A stretch of 64,000 bases of DNA from Chersky-840 sp963811775 (GTDB lineage: Bacteria; Actinomycetota; Acidimicrobiia; Acidimicrobiales; UBA8190): contig CAWESO010000019.1 of the NCBI GenBank assembly GCA_963811775.1, forward strand, positions 62,001 through 126,000, read 5' to 3'. Below are positions 34,368 through 42,799 of the stretch, one piece after another. Numbering within the stretch: position 1 is the stretch's first letter; every line of letters starts with the position of its first letter. The notes under the pieces were generated by a model. The model saw nothing but the letters and a program-made list of their open reading frames with translations, had not been told where the DNA came from and ran no database searches. The position numbers and the translations under genes are program-made.

Positions 34368-34428
34368 GCGCACACCCGATTGGTGTGCGCCTCCTCGACC
34401 GTCCACATTGTGGGCGGTTTTTCATTTT
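34366..34428 (+). terminator. leuB attenuator: hairpin and intrinsic terminator
   Basis: A perfect 11-bp stem pairs AGGCGCACACC (34366-34376) with GGTGTGCGCCT (34382-34392). The terminator pairs CCGTCCAC (34399-34406) with GTGGGCGG (34410-34417), one G-U pair included, and runs into TTTTTCATTTT. Bases 34420-34434, TTTCATTTTCCGGGC, are identical to 13617-13631 in the ilvB attenuator. Confidence 0.82.
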
Positions 34429-34474
34429 CCGGGCCAGGCCCGCATCACAGCTGCCAAGGACCAAAGACCAGACA

Positions 34475-35515
34475 ATGACCCCAGCGAAGTCCCACACAGT
34501 CGCAGTGATCGGCGGAGACGGCATCGGCCCCGAGGTGCTGGCCGAGGCCTTGAAGGTCGTGGCCGCGGCCGGAGTCGCCCTCGACACCACCGAATTCGAG
34601 CTCGGCGCGGCGCACTACCTCGCCACGGGCGAGGTGCTCCCCGACGACACGCTCGAGCAGTTCCGGTCGTTCGACGCCATCCTCCTCGGTGCCGTCGGAC
34701 CGCCGGTGGGGTCCAAGGACGTGCCCTCGGGCCTCCTCGAGCGCGGCCTGCTCCTGCGTCTGCGGTTCGAGCTCGACCTGTACGTGAACCTCCGGCCCTT
34801 CGTGGGCCTGGCTGGAGCCCCCGCACCGGACTGCGACTTCGTGGTCATCCGCGAGAACACCGAAGGGACCTACGCCGGTGAGGGCGGCTTCCTGCGTCGC
34901 AACACGCCCTTCGAGGTGGCCACGCAGGGCTCGGTCAACACCCGCATGGGCGTCGAGCGGTGCGTGCGCTTCGCCTTCGAGCTCGCCTCACGGCGTGAAG
35001 GTCGTCACCTCACTCTGGTGCACAAGACGAACGTCCTCACATTCTCGGGCGACCTGTGGCAGCGGGTCACCGACGAGGTCGCGCTCGAGTACCCGGCGGT
35101 GAGCTGTGACTACAACCACGTCGACGCGGCGTGCATCTACCTGGTGGAGCAGCCGCGGCGCTACGACGTCATCGTCACCGACAACCTCTTCGGCGACATC
35201 CTCACCGACCTCGCCGGCGCGGTGGCCGGGGGGATCGGGTACGCGGCGTCGGCCAACCTCAACCCGGCCCGCACCGGCCCGTCGCTGTTCGAGCCCGTCC
35301 ACGGCGCCGCCCACGACATCGCCGGCACCGGGACGGCGAACCCCGTGGCCGCCGTGCGTTCCGCCGCGCTCATGCTCGACCATCTCGGCGAAGTCGACGC
35401 GGCCGAGCGTGTGACCAAGGCCGTGACCGCCTATCTGTCCGAGCAGTCGGCACGCTCGGGCCCTCGTGACTCGTCCACCGTCGCCATCGGCGACGCCATT
35501 GCAGAAAGGCTCTGA
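34475..35515 (+). CDS. leuB: 3-isopropylmalate dehydrogenase
   Basis: LeuB oxidatively decarboxylates 3-isopropylmalate with NAD+. The 346-residue protein has AVIGGDGIGPEV, GPPVGSKDVPSG, LLLRLRFELDLYVNLRP, RENTEGTYAGEGG, DNLFGDILTDLAGAVAGGIG and PVHGAAHDIAGTGTANP. These fit the compact actinobacterial LeuB type. ATG 34475 is chosen because upstream codons lie in the attenuator. It is 3 nt upstream of ilvE. Confidence 0.93.
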   Translation: MTPAKSHTVAVIGGDGIGPEVLAEALKVVAAAGVALDTTEFELGAAHYLATGEVLPDDTLEQFRSFDAILLGAVGPPVGSKDVPSGLLERGLLLRLRFELDLYVNLRPFVGLAGAPAPDCDFVVIRENTEGTYAGEGGFLRRNTPFEVATQGSVNTRMGVERCVRFAFELASRREGRHLTLVHKTNVLTFSGDLWQRVTDEVALEYPAVSCDYNHVDAACIYLVEQPRRYDVIVTDNLFGDILTDLAGAVAGGIGYAASANLNPARTGPSLFEPVHGAAHDIAGTGTANPVAAVRSAALMLDHLGEVDAAERVTKAVTAYLSEQSARSGPRDSSTVAIGDAIAERL

Positions 35516-35518
35516 GCC

Positions 35519-36448
35519 GTGCCCATCACCCCGACCGAGAAGATCTGGCTCGACGGCGAGCTCGTCGACTGGGACAAGGCGCGCGTCCATGTCCTGACGC
35601 ACTCGCTGCACTACGGCTCGGGAGTGTTCGAGGGCATCCGCGCCTATCCCACCAGCCGCGGGGTGGCCGTCTTCCGGCTCACGGACCACATCAACCGCCT
35701 GTTCACCTCGGCCAAGGTCTTCATGATCGACGTGCCCTACAGCCCCGAGGAGCTCGTCGCCGCCAGCAAGGACGTGGTGCGCGTCAACGGGCTCGACGAC
35801 GGGTGCTACCTGCGCCCCATCGTCTACCTGGGCTACGGCGAGATGGGCCTCAACCCGCTGCCGTGCCCGGTCAGCGTCGCCATCGCGGCGTGGCCGTGGG
35901 GCACGTACCTGGGCGACGAGGGGGTGGCCAACGGCATCCGGCTCAAGGTGTCCTCGTGGCAGCGTCACGACCCCAACGCCGTGCCCACCGCGGCCAAGGG
36001 GACCGGCATGTACGTGAACTCCTCGTTGGCGAAGGTCGAAGCGCTCAAGGCCGGTTACGACGAAGCGGTGCTGCTGGCGTCGGACGGCCGGGTGTCGGAG
36101 TGCACGGGCGAGAACATCTTCATTGTCCGGGGCCGGCGCGTCATCACCCCCCCGACGTCGGACTCCACGGCGCTGGCCGGCATCACCCAGGACTCCGTGC
36201 ACACCATCGCCACCGACCTCGGGTACGAGTTCGTCACCGAGACGCTCATCCGCACGGATCTCTACACCGCCGATGAGGCGTTCCTGTCGGGGACCGCCGC
36301 CGAGGTCGTCCCCATCCGCGAGGTCGACGACCGGACGGTGGGCACCGGGCGCCCCGGGCCGGTGACCAAGCAGATCCAGGACACCTACTTCGCCACGGTG
36401 CGGGGCGAGGTGGACCGGTACAAGGAGTGGCTCGAACATGTCGAGTGA
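35519..36448 (+). CDS. ilvE: Branched-chain amino acid aminotransferase
   Basis: IlvE (fold-type IV PLP enzyme, 309 residues) transfers the amino group in the last step to Leu, Ile and Val. Marks are LTHSLHYGSGVFEGIRAY, LRPIVYLGYGEMGLNP, the PLP Lys region TAAKGTGMYVNSSLAKVEA and SECTGENIFIVRG. It starts at GTG 35519 and overlaps cimA by 11 nt. Confidence 0.94.
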   Translation: MPITPTEKIWLDGELVDWDKARVHVLTHSLHYGSGVFEGIRAYPTSRGVAVFRLTDHINRLFTSAKVFMIDVPYSPEELVAASKDVVRVNGLDDGCYLRPIVYLGYGEMGLNPLPCPVSVAIAAWPWGTYLGDEGVANGIRLKVSSWQRHDPNAVPTAAKGTGMYVNSSLAKVEALKAGYDEAVLLASDGRVSECTGENIFIVRGRRVITPPTSDSTALAGITQDSVHTIATDLGYEFVTETLIRTDLYTADEAFLSGTAAEVVPIREVDDRTVGTGRPGPVTKQIQDTYFATVRGEVDRYKEWLEHVE

Positions 36449-38270
36449 CGCCGGGGCCGGGCGCAGCCGGGTGGTGAAGCGCAAGACCACGGGCCACTCC
36501 CACGCCCAGTCCCACGCCCAGTCCCATGCTCAGTCCCACTTCCAGTCCCACGCGGCGGCGGGCACGAGTGCGGGCCACGTCCACGGCGCCGACAGCCATG
36601 GGTTCGACCTGCCGGCGTTGCCCGAGGCGGTCGACATCTTCGACACGACGCTGCGCGACGGGTCCCAGCAGGAAGGCCTGTCGCTCACCGTCGACGACAA
36701 GCTCCGCGTGGCCGAGCAACTCGACCATCTCGGCGTGACCTTCATCGAAGGGGGGTGGCCCGGTGCCAACCCCAAGGACGAGGAGTTCTTCGCCCGGGCC
36801 CCGGCCGAGCTGCGCCTGTCGACGGCGACGCTGGTCGCCTTCGGGTCCACACGCCGCGCCGGCGTTCGGGCCGAGGACGACGAGGTGCTGCGCCAACTGG
36901 TGAAGGCGAACACCGAAGCGGTGTGCATCGTGGCCAAGACCTCCAAGCTGCACGTGACCGAGGCGTTGCGCACCACGCTCGACGAGGCCGTCGCCATGGC
37001 GGCGGACTCCGTGACCTTCCTGCGGGACCACGACCTCCGGGTGTTCTTCGACGCCGAGCACTTCTTCGACGGCTTCAACGACGATCCCGAGTTCACCCTG
37101 CGCGTCGTGCGCGCCGCCGAGGAGGCGGGGGCCGAGGCCATCGTGCTCTGCGACACCAATGGCGGGGCCCTGCCCCACGACGTGGAGCGCATCGTGGCCG
37201 GCGTGGTGGCCGACCTCGAGTGCCAGATCGGCGTGCACTTCCACAACGACTCGGGTTGTGCGGTGGCCAACTCCATCGCCGGGGTCCGGGCCGGTGCCAC
37301 CCACGTGCAGGGGTGCGTGAACGGCTACGGCGAGCGCACCGGGAACGCGGACCTCTCCGCCGCCATCCCCAATCTCTCGTTGAAGCTCAACGTCCGCACC
37401 ATCCCGCCCGACCGTCTCGAACGCCTCACTCCCGTGTCGCACCACATCGCCGAGCTCGTGAACATCGCCCCCGACCCGCAGCAGCCCTACGTCGGATCGG
37501 CCGCCTTCGCCCACAAGGCCGGCCTGCACACCAGCGCCATCGCCCGCCGCCGTGACGCCTACGAGCACATCGCCCCCGACGCGGTGGGGAACGGGACCCG
37601 GTTCGTGGTGTCGGAGCTGGCGGGGCGATCGACCCTGGCCCTCAAGGCCGAGGAGCTCGGGCTCACCCTGGACTCCGACGCCCTGTCGGAGGTTCTCGAC
37701 ACGCTCAAGGCCCTCGAGTACCGGGGGTACCACTTCGAGGTCGCCGACGGGTCCCTCGAGCTGCTGCTGCGCAAGGCGACGGGGTGGGAGCCGACGTTCT
37801 TCGAGGTGGAGTCGTTCCGGGTCATCAACGACCACGACACCGACCGCTACGTCTCCGCCTCGATACCGGACCCCGAGAGCCCGGTGCGCACTGACCGTCG
37901 TGCCGAGAGAGCCGGTCTCCACACCGGTCGGCACACCACCGAGGCGACGGTGAAGATCCGTGTGGGCGACGCCCGGGTGGTGGCCACGGCCGAGGGCAAC
38001 GGCCCCATCAACGCCCTCGACTCGGCGCTGCGCCAGGCCATCGGGGGGCACTTCCCGAAGCTGTCGGCCGTCCATCTCGTCGACTACCGGGTGCGGGTCC
38101 TCGACACGGGCCGGGGGACCGGGGCGGTGACGCGGGTCCTGATCGACACCAGCGACGGCGAGCGGGTGTGGACCACCATCGGCGTCTCGGAGAACATCAT
38201 CGAGGCGTCCTGGCAGGCCCTTTTCGACTCGATCGTCTACGGTCTCGTCCACGCCGACCCCGGTGCCTGA
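36438..38270 (+). CDS. cimA: (R)-citramalate synthase with His-rich N-terminus
   Basis: CimA condenses pyruvate and acetyl-CoA to citramalate, giving a threonine-independent route to 2-oxobutyrate and isoleucine. The LeuA-like core shows IFDTTLRDGSQQEGLSLTVDDKL, GGWPGANPKDEEFF, VHFHNDSGCAVANS and GYGERTGNADL. KAGLHTSAIARRRDAYEH is the form that separates CimA from LeuA. A C-terminal regulatory domain follows. The first 55 residues carry HSHAQSHAQSHAQSHFQSH from a 12-bp DNA repeat, not part of the family. LeuCD and LeuB normally process citramalate further. Confidence 0.9.
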   Translation: MSSDAGAGRSRVVKRKTTGHSHAQSHAQSHAQSHFQSHAAAGTSAGHVHGADSHGFDLPALPEAVDIFDTTLRDGSQQEGLSLTVDDKLRVAEQLDHLGVTFIEGGWPGANPKDEEFFARAPAELRLSTATLVAFGSTRRAGVRAEDDEVLRQLVKANTEAVCIVAKTSKLHVTEALRTTLDEAVAMAADSVTFLRDHDLRVFFDAEHFFDGFNDDPEFTLRVVRAAEEAGAEAIVLCDTNGGALPHDVERIVAGVVADLECQIGVHFHNDSGCAVANSIAGVRAGATHVQGCVNGYGERTGNADLSAAIPNLSLKLNVRTIPPDRLERLTPVSHHIAELVNIAPDPQQPYVGSAAFAHKAGLHTSAIARRRDAYEHIAPDAVGNGTRFVVSELAGRSTLALKAEELGLTLDSDALSEVLDTLKALEYRGYHFEVADGSLELLLRKATGWEPTFFEVESFRVINDHDTDRYVSASIPDPESPVRTDRRAERAGLHTGRHTTEATVKIRVGDARVVATAEGNGPINALDSALRQAIGGHFPKLSAVHLVDYRVRVLDTGRGTGAVTRVLIDTSDGERVWTTIGVSENIIEASWQALFDSIVYGLVHADPGA

Positions 38271-38378
38271 CGCCCCGGGCCAGCGCCCCGACGCCCCGAC
38301 GCCCCGTAACGCCCGAAAGCCGCGCAGCCCGAAAGCCATGCCGCAGATCCCGAACGCCCAGGAGCAGCACACCCACCC

Positions 38379-38903
38379 ATGACCCAGCCCAACTTCGTGC
38401 CGATCGTCGAGACCGACCAGGTCCGCCCCTCGTACCACCTGCGCACCCCGCTCGACTGGCGGGCCGGCCGCGTGGCCGACCTGCGCGGCCCCGAAAGCGC
38501 CCGGGGTCGGGAGCTCGGGACGCCCGGCCCCGACCAGGGCTACGCGCTCTTGCTGGCCCACACCCAGTTCGAGGACAAGCTCGAGCTGACCGCGGGCATC
38601 ACGGCCGAGGACGCCCTCGTGGCGGGCGCCGCGGTCGCCAACCGCCGGGCCGCGCTGTTCGGCCGGGCGCCGGTGGCGAAGGACATCGAGCTGGCCCTGG
38701 TGCTCTTCGGCTTCCTCGGCGGGGCCCCCGACGACCTCGTGGCGTGGCGGGCCCCGCTCTTCCAGGCGGCCGCGCACCACTACCAGCAGCAGCGCAGCAT
38801 CGCCGGTGCCGTCGCCGAGGGGACCCTGCGCCTGACGCCGGCCGACGTCCGCGGCCGACTGTCGGCCTGGCGGTCGATGCTCCACGTCTCCGCCGCCGCC
38901 TGA
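38379..38903 (+). CDS. Conserved actinobacterial protein of unknown function
   Basis: I do not know a function. The 174-residue soluble protein reads QPNFVPIVETDQVRPSYHLR, then GTPGPDQGYALLLA, and later ANRRAALFGRAPVAKDIELALVLFGFLGGAPDDLVAWR. I recall similar sequences from related actinobacteria. No transmembrane segment or catalytic motif stands out. It follows cimA after a 108-nt repeat-containing gap (GCCCCGAC and GCCCGAAAGCC units) and is 19 nt before the hydrolase gene. Confidence 0.6.
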   Translation: MTQPNFVPIVETDQVRPSYHLRTPLDWRAGRVADLRGPESARGRELGTPGPDQGYALLLAHTQFEDKLELTAGITAEDALVAGAAVANRRAALFGRAPVAKDIELALVLFGFLGGAPDDLVAWRAPLFQAAAHHYQQQRSIAGAVAEGTLRLTPADVRGRLSAWRSMLHVSAAA

Positions 38904-38922
38904 GCCCGCGGCGTCCGCCGTC

Positions 38923-39819
38923 GTGTCCGAGCTCGTGGTCTCCGCCTCGGGCATGACGTTCGAGGCGATCGACACCGGCCCCGACGACGGCCGCCCCGTC
39001 CTCTTCCTGCACGGCTTCCCCCAGACCTCGTTCTCCTGGCACCACCAGCTCGAGGCGGTGGCGGCGGCGGGACACCGTGGCCTCGCCTTCGACCAGCGGG
39101 GCTACTCACCGGGGGCCCGTCCTCCCGCCGTCGCCGACTACCGCATCGACGAGCTCGTCGGTGACGTGATCGCCGTGGCCGACCGCTGGGGGCTCGAGCG
39201 CTTCGACCTGGTGGGCCACGACTGGGGCGCCATGGTGGCGTGGGTCACCGCGGCGCGCCACCCCGACCGGCTGCGCACGCTGACCGCCGTCTCGGTGCCG
39301 CACCCCCGCGCCTTCGCCGCCGCGTTCGGTGCTGGCGCTTCGGATGAGGGGGCCGGAGCGGAGGGGGCCGGGGACGACGACCAGCGCCAGCGGTCCTCGT
39401 ACATCGAGGTGTTCAGAGCCGAAGGCGGGGTGGCCGAACGGGCGCTGCTCGGCGAGGACGGGTCGGGAGCGGGGCTCCGGGCCATGTTCGACGCCAGCGG
39501 CCTGTCCTCGGACACCGAGGAGGTGCGCCGGTTCGTGGCGGCCATGCTCGAGCCGGGGGCGCTCACCGCCGCGCTGAATTGGTACCGGGCCACCGAGCCC
39601 GATTCACTCACCGACGTGGGCGCGATCACGGTGCCCACCCTCTATGTGTGGTCGGACGAGGACATCGCCCTCGGACGTACCGCCGCCGAGGCGACGGTGA
39701 CGTGGGTGTCGGGCCCCTACCGCTTCGAGGTCCTGCCCGGTGTGAGCCACTGGATCCCCGAGACGGCCCCGGTGGAGCTCAACCGGTTCCTGCTCGAGCA
39801 CCTCGCGGCACATCCCTAG
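38923..39819 (+). CDS. Alpha/beta hydrolase, epoxide hydrolase-like
   Basis: The 298-residue protein has the oxyanion motif HGFPQTSFSWHHQ and nucleophile elbow LVGHDWGAMVAW. An Asp replaces Ser at the nucleophile, as in epoxide hydrolases and haloalkane dehalogenases. The catalytic His lies in GVSHWIPETAP and the acid probably in WSDEDIALG. The HGFPQ plus GHDWGA combination favours epoxide hydrolase. A cap domain lies between. The GTG start is 19 nt after the preceding gene. Confidence 0.8.
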   Translation: MSELVVSASGMTFEAIDTGPDDGRPVLFLHGFPQTSFSWHHQLEAVAAAGHRGLAFDQRGYSPGARPPAVADYRIDELVGDVIAVADRWGLERFDLVGHDWGAMVAWVTAARHPDRLRTLTAVSVPHPRAFAAAFGAGASDEGAGAEGAGDDDQRQRSSYIEVFRAEGGVAERALLGEDGSGAGLRAMFDASGLSSDTEEVRRFVAAMLEPGALTAALNWYRATEPDSLTDVGAITVPTLYVWSDEDIALGRTAAEATVTWVSGPYRFEVLPGVSHWIPETAPVELNRFLLEHLAAHP

Positions 39820-39855
39820 CACCAGTTCTCGATCCCGGTCCGCGAGACTGGGGGA

Positions 39856-41010
39856 ATGGACCAGCCAGCTCCCTACGCGCTCACCGACACGCACAAGGCC
39901 TTCCGCGGTGCGGTCCATCAGATGGCGCAGGAGCGCATCGCTCCGCACGCGGCTGCGGTCGACCGGGACGCGGCGTTCCCGTGGGACGGTTTCAAGGCGT
40001 CGGTGGAGATGGAGCTCCCCGCCCTCGGCATCCCGGTCGCATACGGCGGGGCCGGGGCCGACAACGTGACCCAAGCCATCATGGTCGAGGAGCTCGCCCG
40101 GGCCTGCGCCTCGACGAGCGTGACCATGCTCATCTCCAAGCTCGGCATGATGCCCATCTTCAACTGGGCGTCCGAGGCCTTGCGGCAGAAGTACGTCCCG
40201 CAGGTGGCGTCGGGCGCGGCCCAGGCCAGCTACTGCCTGTCGGAGGCCGACGCCGGCAGCGACGTGGCGGCGATGCGGTGCCGGGCGGTGCGCGACGGCG
40301 ATCACTATGTCCTGTCGGGGACGAAGTACTGGATCACCAACGCCGGGGCGTCGAGCATCTACACCGTCTTCGCCAAGACCGATCCCGACGCCGGTCACCG
40401 CGGCATCAGCTGCTTCGTCGTCGAGGCCGACTGGGGCGTGAAGGTCGCCAAGCTCGAGCACAAGATGGGGTTGCGCGGCAGTCCCACCGGTGAGGTCGTC
40501 TTCGACGACGTGCGGGTCCCCGTCGAGAACAGGGTGGGGGAGGAAGGACAGGGCTTCACCATCGCCATGCACACCCTCGATCGCAGCCGGCCCACCATCG
40601 GCGCCCAGGCGGTGGGGATCGCCCAGGGCGCGATCGACCACGCGGCGCGCTACATGGGCGAGCGCAAGGCGTTCGGCCAGTCGATCGGCGAATTCCAGGG
40701 GCTGCGGTTCATGCTGGCCGAGATGGCCATGCGGACCGAGGCGGCACGCTGTCTCGTCTACCGCGCCTGCTCGGTCATCGACGCGGGGGATCCCGACCGC
40801 GAGCTGTCGATGATCGGGGCCATGGCGAAGTGCTTCGCCTCGGACACGGCCATGGCGGTGACCACCGACGCCGTGCAGCTGCTCGGTGGCAACGGGTACA
40901 CGACCGAGTTCCCCGCCGAGCGCTTCATGCGCGATGCCAAGATCACCCAGATATACGAGGGCACCAACCAGATCCAGCGGGTCGTGATCGCGAAGAGGCT
41001 GCTTGGATAG
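39856..41010 (+). CDS. Acyl-CoA dehydrogenase
   Basis: This FAD enzyme (384 residues) introduces an alpha-beta double bond into acyl-CoA. Signatures are YCLSEADAGSDVAAM, YWITNAGASSIYTVFAKTD, VFDDVRVPVENRVGEEGQGF and QLLGGNGYTTEFPAERFMRDAKITQIYEGTNQIQRVVI. The catalytic Glu lies in the IYEGTNQ motif. GAGACT (39844-39849) lies 6 nt before the ATG. A second, degraded copy of its 3' end lies 2.4 kb downstream (43375-43464). Confidence 0.92.
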   Translation: MDQPAPYALTDTHKAFRGAVHQMAQERIAPHAAAVDRDAAFPWDGFKASVEMELPALGIPVAYGGAGADNVTQAIMVEELARACASTSVTMLISKLGMMPIFNWASEALRQKYVPQVASGAAQASYCLSEADAGSDVAAMRCRAVRDGDHYVLSGTKYWITNAGASSIYTVFAKTDPDAGHRGISCFVVEADWGVKVAKLEHKMGLRGSPTGEVVFDDVRVPVENRVGEEGQGFTIAMHTLDRSRPTIGAQAVGIAQGAIDHAARYMGERKAFGQSIGEFQGLRFMLAEMAMRTEAARCLVYRACSVIDAGDPDRELSMIGAMAKCFASDTAMAVTTDAVQLLGGNGYTTEFPAERFMRDAKITQIYEGTNQIQRVVIAKRLLG

Positions 41011-41103
41011 AAGATCTCGACCGGATGGGGGGTTGCCGGTGGGCGCGGTTCGGCCCATCCATCCCTACTCTGTCCCTATTCTCGGCAGTTCTGCGATAAG
41101 ACC

Positions 41104-41499
41104 ATGACGTATCGGCCTCCCGGCATCGCAGATGTTGCTGCCGAGGTTCGCCGTTGCCTGGCCGAGGGTGACGAGGCTTCGGCCCTGCGGCTTTCGTTTC
41201 GATGTGTCGAGGTTTTCGAGCGCGCCCCGGCGGAGGAGCACGATGACTTGGTGTCCATACCTCCAGCACTCGTCGGCGATCGTCGCTTTGACGCGCTGCT
41301 CGCCGCCGTTGCCGAGTACCTCTGCATTCGGAGCGGCATGCCTCCTCCGGCTTGGGTGGAAGACCAGTGCCGGTTCCTCCAGAAGAGATGGTTTGTGTCG
41401 GGGATCCGATCGCTGCATGCCGACACCATCGCGAACAGCCCGGTCTCGTTCTCCCGGCGCGGTGTCTTCATCACCGAGGGCGCATTGACCTACGCGTAG
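41104..41499 (+). CDS. Hypothetical protein of an accessory island
   Basis: I do not recognise a named family. The 131-residue protein has DVAAEVRRCLAEGDEASALRLSFRCVEVFERA, then GDRRFDALLAAVAEYLCIRSGMPPPAWVED and FSRRGVFITEGALTYA. It is helical and soluble. I recall similar sequences at the C-terminus of actinobacterial antitoxin-like HTH proteins, so a toxin-antitoxin link is possible but unproven. Lower GC than the flanks and a neighbouring nucleotidyltransferase/HEPN pair mark it as part of the island. Confidence 0.5.
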   Translation: MTYRPPGIADVAAEVRRCLAEGDEASALRLSFRCVEVFERAPAEEHDDLVSIPPALVGDRRFDALLAAVAEYLCIRSGMPPPAWVEDQCRFLQKRWFVSGIRSLHADTIANSPVSFSRRGVFITEGALTYA

Positions 41500-41604
41500 C
41501 GACCATCCGTGAATCCTTGATGCAGCTTTGCGGAAAATGGGGATCTAGCACCACTTGATTTCTACCCTGCAGATCACGTCAAGGCGTGCCACCATTGCTG
41601 CTTG

Positions 41605-42144
41605 ATGGCGCGAACATGGTTGTCGATCCGAGTCGAACTGGTGGAGGGCGGTGGGGCCAACTGCTGGCCACGTCCTGGGCGCGTCCTCGCAGCGGCGAAA
41701 TCGCACACCTTTGCGGAATTGGCTGAGGCGATCGACGACGCATTCGCTCGCTGGGACAGGAGCCACCTCCATGAGTTCGTCCTGGCCGACGGCACCCGGA
41801 TATCGGTCCCCGATCCTGATGAGGACGAGCCCGATTTGGTGCTCGACGACGCGAGTACCAAGTTGTCCCGGCTCGAGAGGGGCGAGCAGTTCGTCTACAC
41901 CTTCGATCTTGGCGACGACTGGGCCCATCTCTGCACGGTCGGAGATGGTTGGATCGACCCGGTCGATGAGCTCGGCGTTGTGCCGGAGGCGCCGCTGCCG
42001 TACTGGGGGTGGGGAGAGATCCCCGACCAATACAGGCGGCGTTGGGAGAGCGACGACGGCGAGTCGCAGGCGCCCCCCGACCCGAATCTGACCGACCTCC
42101 CGCCCCTGCATCCAGGGTGGGGACCGTCCGGTTTGAGGCAATAG
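41605..42144 (+). CDS. Plasmid pRiA4b ORF-3-like protein
   Basis: The 179-residue protein has FAELAEAIDDAFARWDRSHLHEFVLADG and EQFVYTFDLGDDWAHLCTVG, the two signatures of the pRiA4b ORF-3 domain (HxF and a Y-x-F/Y-D-x-G-D-x-W stretch). The domain is common on plasmids and mobile elements; its function is not established. ATG 41605 is one codon after an in-frame TTG. Confidence 0.75.
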   Translation: MARTWLSIRVELVEGGGANCWPRPGRVLAAAKSHTFAELAEAIDDAFARWDRSHLHEFVLADGTRISVPDPDEDEPDLVLDDASTKLSRLERGEQFVYTFDLGDDWAHLCTVGDGWIDPVDELGVVPEAPLPYWGWGEIPDQYRRRWESDDGESQAPPDPNLTDLPPLHPGWGPSGLRQ

Positions 42145-42181
42145 ATCGCACATGTGTGCGAAAAAGTGAGACAATCTTCTC

Positions 42182-42799
42182 ATGGACTATGTGCATCCGG
42201 TCGAGGTGGTAATCCCCGGCGTCCAGGGGCGGGTGCTGTCGGTCCTGGCTAGGACGGAGGCCGAGCTGACCATGCGGACGGTCGCAGAGCTTGCTGGCGT
42301 GAGCGCCAACCGGGCGACAGCCGTGCTGAACCATCTCGTCCACCTGGGGCTCGTCGAGCGCCGCGAGGTGGGATCAGCCGCCCTGGTCCGCCTGGTCCGA
42401 GAGAACGAGGCGGCCCGTTCGATCCTCGCCCTGGCCGATCTGCAAGAACGGGTGACAGCTCGGCTCCGAGCGGAGGCGGAGAATATCCAGCCTGCTCCGG
42501 CGTGCCTGGTGGTGTTCGGATCGTTCGTTCGCGGTAAGGCACGTGACGACAGCGACGTCGATGTGCTCGCCGTGCCCCCACTCGGGGAACACGGTGCCAG
42601 CAACCTGTGGGCGATGAACCTCGGTGCTTGGTGCGAAGAGGCTGCCCGCGTCGCCGGCAATCCGGTCAATCTCCTCGAAGTCACTGGGGAGGAGTTGCCC
42701 AAGCTGGTAGTGAGCGGTTCAGTCGTATGGAGGGCGATTGTCGAGGACGGAGTCGTGCTGGCCGGCGTGCATCCCTCGACCTTCACGGGTATCGGATGA
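42182..42799 (+). CDS. Winged-helix nucleotidyltransferase (MNT-type), probable antitoxin
   Basis: Residues 10-70 form a winged helix (MRTVAELAGVSANRATAVLNHL then LGLVERR). Residues 95-150 form a minimal nucleotidyltransferase with VVFGSFVRGKARDDSDVDVLAV, the GS...D-x-D active site of DNA polymerase beta-like enzymes. In known MNT-HEPN systems such an enzyme AMPylates the HEPN toxin. The HTH suggests it may also bind its own promoter. GACAAT (42170-42175) lies 6 nt before the ATG. The stop overlaps the HEPN start (ATGA). Confidence 0.8.
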   Translation: MDYVHPVEVVIPGVQGRVLSVLARTEAELTMRTVAELAGVSANRATAVLNHLVHLGLVERREVGSAALVRLVRENEAARSILALADLQERVTARLRAEAENIQPAPACLVVFGSFVRGKARDDSDVDVLAVPPLGEHGASNLWAMNLGAWCEEAARVAGNPVNLLEVTGEELPKLVVSGSVVWRAIVEDGVVLAGVHPSTFTGIG

